Origin: Deltaproteobacteria bacterium
GTDB lineage: Bacteria > Desulfobacterota > Desulfobacteria > Desulfobacterales > SG8-13
Reading direction: 5' to 3'
DNA length: 18,956 nucleotides
NCBI GenBank assembly: GCA_024639205.1
Contig: JAHEIV010000006.1
Span: 1-18,956, forward strand
This document shows, one piece after another, positions 15,520-18,956 of this stretch (its first letter is position 1; every line of letters begins with the position of its first letter). Below the pieces are notes generated by a model that did not search any database, was not told the origin of the DNA, and saw only the letters and a program-made list of their open reading frames with translations. Made by a program: the position numbers and the translations under genes.

Positions 15520-16986
15520 ATGACCTACACGCTTCGGATGTGTGCCGTCGTCTGCATCGCTCTGATTGCGGCAGCATGTGTGACCGACAAACAGTACAAC
15601 CGGGCTATTTTCAAGGTTGAAGCTGCCTGGAAGGAAGCGAACGAGCAAATCCTGGCGACCGAGGGAAAACGCCGATTTACCGCCACGAAGCAACAGTGCT
15701 TTTTAGCGGGTCAGATGACTGCAGGCCGCCTCGGAATGGTTGTCGAACAGCAATCTTTTGATACGGGGTTTCTGTTCGTATCCGGCGCGGCGCCGACCCC
15801 GCTGACAATGGAGGAATGGGCCCTGGTCCAGCAGGCCGAAACAGATAATTTACGATCTCTCATTTTGGATGACCTTGGAGTGGTTAGCTGGTTGGTGACC
15901 CTCGATCCTTCCGGCAAGGACGTGCTGGCGAACATCTTCATCAGCGAGAAAGATGACGGCATGGAAGTCTCCGTCGGGTTGCGCTTAAGAAGCACCGGCA
16001 GCAAATCCGGCAAAAAGAAACGCCTGCAGCCGCCGCCGACCGCTATGCAGATCGGGTTAAGCAAGTTCTGGGCGGCATTCGAGATGGAACTGGCAGCTGT
16101 TCTCAGCAAATACGGTGATTCCATGCCGGTGACCGCATCGACCCAACCGACCCATAAGTCCGAGATACCCGCAACAGCTGTGGTACCCCCTGCCGTAAAA
16201 CCCGCAGGCAACCCGGACGCAGTGGCGGTCATCATTGGAAACCGCAACTACGGCGGACGCGCTCCTTCGGTCGAGTTTGCCCACAACGACGCCGATGCCA
16301 TGCAGCGGTATTTCGTTGAATTTCTCGGCGTCAGCAAAAGAAATGTCATCGAGCTGCGTGACGCCAAACTGGCCGAGATGGAATCCGTGCTCGGCAATCC
16401 CCGAACCCACCAGGGTAAACTCTGGCGATGGGTGCGCCCCAAGGACTCGGATGTGTTCTTCTTTTACTCCGGGCATGGTATGCCGGGCTTGAAGGACGGC
16501 CGACGATATCTTTTGCCGGTGGACGGGAATCCAGATACACCGGAGCTCCAGGGATACGCTCTGGAAGTGCTCTATAGAAACCTGGATAAATTGGATGCAC
16601 GATCTGTTACGGTGTTCATCGATGCCTGTTTTTCAGGGGAAAGCCCCCGTGGGCCGTTAACCCGCAAGGCTTCGGGTATCCGTGTGGTCCCCAAGGAAGA
16701 GCCAATGGTGACCTTTACCGTCCTCTCGGCAGCCAGTAGCGAGCAGATCGCCAGCTGGGACGAGCAGGCCAATCATGGCCTGTTTACCAAACATCTTCTC
16801 GATGCACTTTCCGGTGCTGCCGACGGGAAGCGCTATGGGAAACCTGACGGTCGCATCACGTTGAGTGAGATAAAGAGCTATCTGGACCGCGAAATGACCT
16901 ATGCAGCCAGACGCCAGTATGGCAGAATGCAGGAAGCTACGGCTATCGGGGATTCCGAAAAGGTGATTGTGACATTGGGCCGGTAA
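15520..16986 (+). CDS. Lipoprotein with C-terminal caspase (peptidase C14) domain
   Basis: 488 residues. A lipoprotein signal (hydrophobic run, LIAAAC, Cys20) anchors it in the cell envelope. Residues about 21-205 are an unrecognised mixed domain with a Lys-rich loop (GSKSGKKKRL); a Pro/Thr-rich linker follows. Residues about 230-485 are a caspase-fold peptidase: VAVIIGNRNYGG, FAHNDADAMQRYF, FFFYSGHGMPG with catalytic His319, and VTVFIDACFSGES with catalytic Cys370. Both catalytic residues are present, so activity is plausible. Bacterial caspase-like proteins (orthocaspases) usually cut after basic residues; the target here is unknown. A strong AGGGGGTGG precedes the ATG. The GYD gene follows about 120 bases later on the same strand; no partner repeat protein or NLR-like ATPase is adjacent. 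Confidence 0.9.
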   Translation: MTYTLRMCAVVCIALIAAACVTDKQYNRAIFKVEAAWKEANEQILATEGKRRFTATKQQCFLAGQMTAGRLGMVVEQQSFDTGFLFVSGAAPTPLTMEEWALVQQAETDNLRSLILDDLGVVSWLVTLDPSGKDVLANIFISEKDDGMEVSVGLRLRSTGSKSGKKKRLQPPPTAMQIGLSKFWAAFEMELAAVLSKYGDSMPVTASTQPTHKSEIPATAVVPPAVKPAGNPDAVAVIIGNRNYGGRAPSVEFAHNDADAMQRYFVEFLGVSKRNVIELRDAKLAEMESVLGNPRTHQGKLWRWVRPKDSDVFFFYSGHGMPGLKDGRRYLLPVDGNPDTPELQGYALEVLYRNLDKLDARSVTVFIDACFSGESPRGPLTRKASGIRVVPKEEPMVTFTVLSAASSEQIASWDEQANHGLFTKHLLDALSGAADGKRYGKPDGRITLSEIKSYLDREMTYAARRQYGRMQEATAIGDSEKVIVTLGR

Positions 16987-17107
16987 CAGATCAAATCGGC
17001 TGAACGCACCGCCGGTGGAAAAGCGGTAGCGGGATCGAATTGAAATACCCGGTTTCGACGCCGTGCGGTTCGCCCTGTTATTGTCAACATCTGAAGGAGA
17101 CCAATAA

Positions 17108-17401
17108 ATGCCAATCTACATCACTTTGGCCCGTTTTACGCAAAGGGGGATAGAACGCATCAAGGAAGGTCCGGACCGGCTGGACGAAGCCAAAAAGGAA
17201 TTCAGATCTTTGGGAGCCGAAATCAAGGAATTCTACCTGGTGATGGGACAATATGACATGGTCGTGGTGGTCGAGGCTCCGGGCGATGAGACGATTGCAA
17301 AGCTGGCTTTGGCTATCGGCGAACGAGGCACCTCCCGAACGGTGACCTTTCGCACCTTCACGGAGGCTGAATATCGAAAGATCATCGGTGAGTTGCCTTG
17401 A
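17108..17401 (+). CDS. GYD-domain protein
   Basis: 97 residues. Starts MPIYITLARFTQRGIERIKE and contains LGAEIKEFYLVMGQYDMVVVVEAP, which fits the GYD family (the name motif appears as GQYD) of small ferredoxin-like-fold proteins. Known members are short, single-domain and of undefined function. The ATG is preceded by GAAGGAGA. It follows the caspase gene by about 120 bases and could share its transcript. Confidence 0.88.
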   Translation: MPIYITLARFTQRGIERIKEGPDRLDEAKKEFRSLGAEIKEFYLVMGQYDMVVVVEAPGDETIAKLALAIGERGTSRTVTFRTFTEAEYRKIIGELP

Positions 17402-17532
17402 AAACAAGGGAAAGGTCGAACCAGGATTTGATACGCTCGATTGGGGGAAGTCTCTTCACCTGCGGGTACAGATCGGTTATCAATAAGAACCCATCAAAAA
17501 AACAGGGAGATTCAGGGCAAGGCATGGGGTGT

Positions 17533-17560
17533 CGAAAAAGCGGAGCATAAGAGGATATAC
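17533..17560 (+). repeat. Dispersed repeat, copy 1
   Basis: 28 bases beginning CGAAAAAGCGGAGCATAAGA; 25 of 28 positions match the copy at 18497-18524, same orientation. It is followed directly by an inverted repeat, as in copy 2. Confidence 0.65.
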
Positions 17561-17635
17561 AGGGCAGTATGTGAGCATTTTGAGACCACCGGCAACACTG
17601 CCCTGGGCCTCCATATGCATTTTTGAGATAGGTTC

Positions 17636-17664
17636 TTGATTTAATCCTACGGAAAGGATATCGT
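17636..17664 (+). promoter_or_regulatory. Candidate cold-shock gene promoter
   Basis: TTGATT (17636-17641) and TATCGT (17659-17664) lie 17 bases apart, each 4 of 6 to consensus. It would give a leader of about 120 bases, typical in length for cold-shock mRNAs. Confidence 0.35.
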
Positions 17665-17672
17665 AATATCAA

Positions 17673-17697
17673 TCAATTCAGTTTCGTCTTGAATTGA
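17673..17697 (+). promoter_or_regulatory. Stem-loop in the cold-shock gene leader
   Basis: TCAATTCA (17673-17680) pairs with TGAATTGA (17690-17697) around a 9-base loop. A 15-base near-repeat, CAGTTTCGTCTTGAA (17679-17693) and CAGTTTCGTTCTGAA (17703-17717), overlaps it, so alternative pairings are possible. Cold-shock mRNAs often have temperature-responsive leaders. Confidence 0.4.
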
Positions 17698-17789
17698 CGA
17701 GACAGTTTCGTTCTGAAGGACATTCCATTTGCCACCGTGGCGTCCACCAGATTGAGACTTTGAGAATTTCAGGAAAGGAGGATGTTCGC

Positions 17790-17990
17790 ATGGCCAGTGG
17801 GACTGTTAAGTGGTTCAGTGACCGTAAAGGCTTCGGGTTCATTGAGCAGGAAGATGGACCGGATGTTTTTGTTCATCATTCGGCGATCAATGCTGAAGGG
17901 TTCAAATCACTCAATGAAGGCGACCGGGTTACCTTTGATATCGAGCAGGGGACAAAAGGTCCTGCCGCAGTAAATGTCACCGTGATTTAG
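17790..17990 (+). CDS. Cold-shock protein (CspA family)
   Basis: 66 residues, a single cold-shock domain. Starts MASGTVKWFSDRKGFGFIEQ with RNP1 (KGFGFI) and has RNP2 as VFVHH, followed by HSAINAEGFKSLNEGDRVTF. It binds single-stranded RNA and DNA and keeps mRNA unfolded. The frame is open back to 17694, but the start is at 17790, where family homology begins and AGGAGG lies 7-8 bases upstream. It has a long leader and an intrinsic terminator after the stop. The small charged protein at 18160 follows on the same strand. Confidence 0.96.
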   Translation: MASGTVKWFSDRKGFGFIEQEDGPDVFVHHSAINAEGFKSLNEGDRVTFDIEQGTKGPAAVNVTVI

Positions 17991-18005
17991 TTACATGTCA
18001 TCGCT

Positions 18006-18044
18006 AAAAGGGTATTCTTTCGCATCGTGAGGGGATGCCCTTTT
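18006..18044 (+). terminator. Intrinsic terminator of the cold-shock gene
   Basis: AAAAGGGTATTC (18006-18017) pairs with GGATGCCCTTTT (18033-18044) as a 12 bp stem including two or three G-U pairs, ending in TTTT. It lies 16 bases past the stop codon. Confidence 0.75.
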
Positions 18045-18159
18045 GCTTGCCCTGCGCAATGCCCGCGTTATTTAATTTTTCAGGTTAATAACCGTTACCT
18101 GATTCCATTTCACCTTGTTTCGTCGCATCAACCACCACGAGACCCGGGGAGGTAACCAG

Positions 18160-18336
18160 TTGGCACGATCAAATTATCAATTTAAAAAACGTCAAAAAGA
18201 ATTGCAACGGAAGAAAAAGAAAGAGGAAAAAAGACAGCGCAAACTGGATAGAAACGCTGCAAAGTCAATAGATGGTGAAGATCTGTCTGCAGAAGGCGAT
18301 GCGGAGGGTGAAGCAGAATATGACGAGGATCAATGA
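18160..18336 (+). CDS. Small Lys/Arg-rich protein with acidic tail
   Basis: 58 residues. Starts MARSNYQFKKRQKELQRKKK, continues with a run of basic residues (EEKRQRKLDRN) and ends in a Glu/Asp-rich tail (GEDLSAEGDAEGEAEYDEDQ). No conserved enzyme motif; the basic half is probably a single helix that could bind RNA or DNA. I recall similar tiny proteins, with S-N-F/Y-x-F-K-K-R-Q-K-E at the start, in deltaproteobacteria near cold-shock genes, but cannot verify that here. The start is TTG 18160: GGGGAGGT lies 7 bases upstream and the family-like N-terminus begins there. The in-frame ATG at 18115 has no ribosome site. It is separated from the cold-shock gene by its terminator, so it may have its own promoter or rely on read-through. 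Confidence 0.75.
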   Translation: MARSNYQFKKRQKELQRKKKKEEKRQRKLDRNAAKSIDGEDLSAEGDAEGEAEYDEDQ

Positions 18337-18496
18337 GCAAGGACACTTCGTGTTTATAGATAGAGATATAAGGCAGAGCCAACGCTGCGGCCTGTCTTGA
18401 AAATAGTGGATCGGTGTGCGCGGTTTCGCCATAGAGCCGGATTTCTCATTACCCTCTGGGAAAATTGAGTTCGGCGAAGCGAATCACGGCAGGCGG

Positions 18497-18524
18497 CGAA
18501 AAAGTGGAGCATAAGAGAATACAC
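18497..18524 (+). repeat. Dispersed repeat, copy 2
   Basis: 28 bases beginning CGAAAAAGTGGAGCATAAGA, differing at three positions from 17533-17560. It runs into a hairpin (GAATACA 18517-18523, TGTATTC 18532-18538). Confidence 0.65.
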
Positions 18525-18566
18525 GGCGGCTTGTATTCAGGTTCGGGGTTCGGCCCCGCCGAACCT
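18517..18566. repeat. Two adjacent hairpins next to repeat copy 2
   Basis: Hairpin 1: GAATACA (18517-18523) with TGTATTC (18532-18538), 8-base loop. Hairpin 2: AGGTTCGG (18539-18546) with CCGAACCT (18559-18566), with an alternative inner stem CGGGG/CCCCG. They abut without a spacer, as in REP-like structured repeats. Confidence 0.6.
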
Positions 18567-18630
18567 GTCGATTCGACCCGCTGCACAGCACAGAATTCTC
18601 GGACGCATGTTTGCGTTACGGTCTGACAAC

Positions 18631-18659
18631 AAAGCCCCGCCTGGAGAGAGCGGAGCTTT
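18631..18659 (-). terminator. Terminator of the Lys/Ala-rich protein gene
   Basis: In the minus-strand transcript AAAGCUCCGC pairs with GCGGGGCUUU (10 bp, one U-G pair, loop about 9), followed by TTTGTTG. It lies 31 bases past the stop at 18690. On the plus strand the same stem has a mismatch, which supports minus-strand function. Confidence 0.65.
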
Positions 18660-18689
18660 TCAATGTAAGGAGGGGCTGCAACAGGGGTG

Positions 18690-18956
18690 TTATTCTTCTC
18701 CGCTTTCTTCCTTTTTCTTGGAAGAGGAAGCTGGTTTCTTCCTTGTGGCCGGCTTTTTCCCCGCAGGTCCGGTTTTTGAGGCCGGTGAAGTCTTTTTCGC
18801 TGTGGTGGCGGTCTTTTTGGTAACCTTTTCTTCAACGGTCGGCGTTTTTTCTTCCGCAGCCTTCGTTAAGGGTTTTCTTTTAGGCGCAGCCTTTTTTACG
18901 GCCGGCTTTTTCTCCCCAGCTATTTTCTCTTTCGGCTTGGCGGCTTTCTTTACCGG
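18690..18956 (-). CDS. Lys/Ala/Pro-rich protein, C-terminal tail (partial)
   Basis: The last 88 codons of a gene that enters from the right edge; stop TAA at 18690-18692. The tail is almost entirely Lys, Ala, Pro, Glu and Thr with repeated KKPA, KKAA and KKTA units (EKKPAVKKAAPKRKP, AGKKPATRKKPAS) and ends KKKEESGEE. Such tails occur on bacterial histone H1-like proteins and as basic C-terminal extensions of DNA-binding enzymes, for example some topoisomerases; the body of the protein is outside the window, so it cannot be named. A terminator follows. Low-complexity base use sets it apart from its neighbours. Confidence 0.7.
   Translation of the reverse strand, partial: PVKKAAKPKEKIAGEKKPAVKKAAPKRKPLTKAAEEKTPTVEEKVTKKTATTAKKTSPASKTGPAGKKPATRKKPASSSKKKEESGEE

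Larger units (their letters stand above)
17402..17789. other. Leader and repeat region upstream of the cold-shock gene
   Basis: About 390 bases with no gene. It holds one copy of a 28-base repeat (17533-17560), an inverted repeat CAGGGCAGT / ACTGCCCTG (17560-17568 and 17597-17605), a promoter candidate near 17636 and hairpin-forming leader sequence ahead of the cold-shock gene. Confidence 0.55.
18337..18689. other. Repeat-bearing region without a gene
   Basis: About 350 bases. It contains the second copy of the 28-base repeat, two strong hairpins (18517-18538 and 18539-18566) and the terminator of the minus-strand gene at 18690. Short open frames on either strand lack ribosome sites. Confidence 0.6.

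Noticed and set aside
1..18956. CRISPR arrays, tRNA/rRNA genes, insertion sequences, phage genes
   Set aside because: No regularly spaced repeats, cloverleaf-like segments, transposase motifs or phage structural proteins were found.

Overview
The window looks like chromosomal DNA of a Gram-negative, free-living anaerobe, most likely a Desulfobacterota (sulfate-reducer-like) bacterium. This is inferred from protein style only: a LUD-family remnant, a tandem ACT protein, multi-sensor histidine kinases, a TRAP transporter, DUF1566-type lipoproteins, and a cold-shock gene followed by a tiny Lys/Arg-rich protein. No rRNA, tRNA, CRISPR array or transposase was seen.

Layout. 1-330 is the 5' part of a 2-phosphosulfolactate phosphatase-like gene (comB family, minus), divergent from a META/HslJ-type lipoprotein (458-1336, plus). 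1337-1980 is a decayed stretch with a LUD-domain gene broken by a stop and an isolated ABC-ATPase-like signature. A PKD-like/DUF1566 lipoprotein (2120-3040, plus) converges with a minus-strand signalling block: small histidine kinase (3620-4435) then response regulator (3042-3599). Upstream of these lie a tandem ACT-domain protein (6893-7345) and, 8 bases after it, a PAS-PAS-GAF histidine kinase (4563-6884).

7694-12118 (minus) is a transport operon: TRAP solute-binding protein, a hairpin terminator/attenuator, TRAP small permease, TRAP large permease, then an MFS transporter. Its promoter region is shared with a divergent gene for a tandem thioredoxin-fold protein (CGFC) with a helical HEAT-like tail (12498-13481). 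A GAF-GGDEF diguanylate cyclase follows (13710-14813). After about 700 bases without a convincing gene come a caspase-fold lipoprotein (15520-16986) and a GYD-domain protein (17108-17401). The end of the window holds a cold-shock protein (17790-17990) with its terminator, a 58-residue basic/acidic protein starting at TTG (18160-18336), and the C-terminal tail of a Lys/Ala-rich protein (18690-18956, minus).

How the parts work together: the window is rich in sensing (three His-Asp proteins, one c-di-GMP synthase, one ACT regulator), envelope lipoproteins (three) and organic-acid-type uptake (TRAP plus MFS). The least explained items are a five-cysteine insertion in the catalytic domain of the large kinase, the lipoprotein-anchored caspase, a 28-base repeat on both sides of the cold-shock/small-protein module, and a 10-base inverted repeat one arm of which overlaps the -35 element of the thioredoxin-fold gene.
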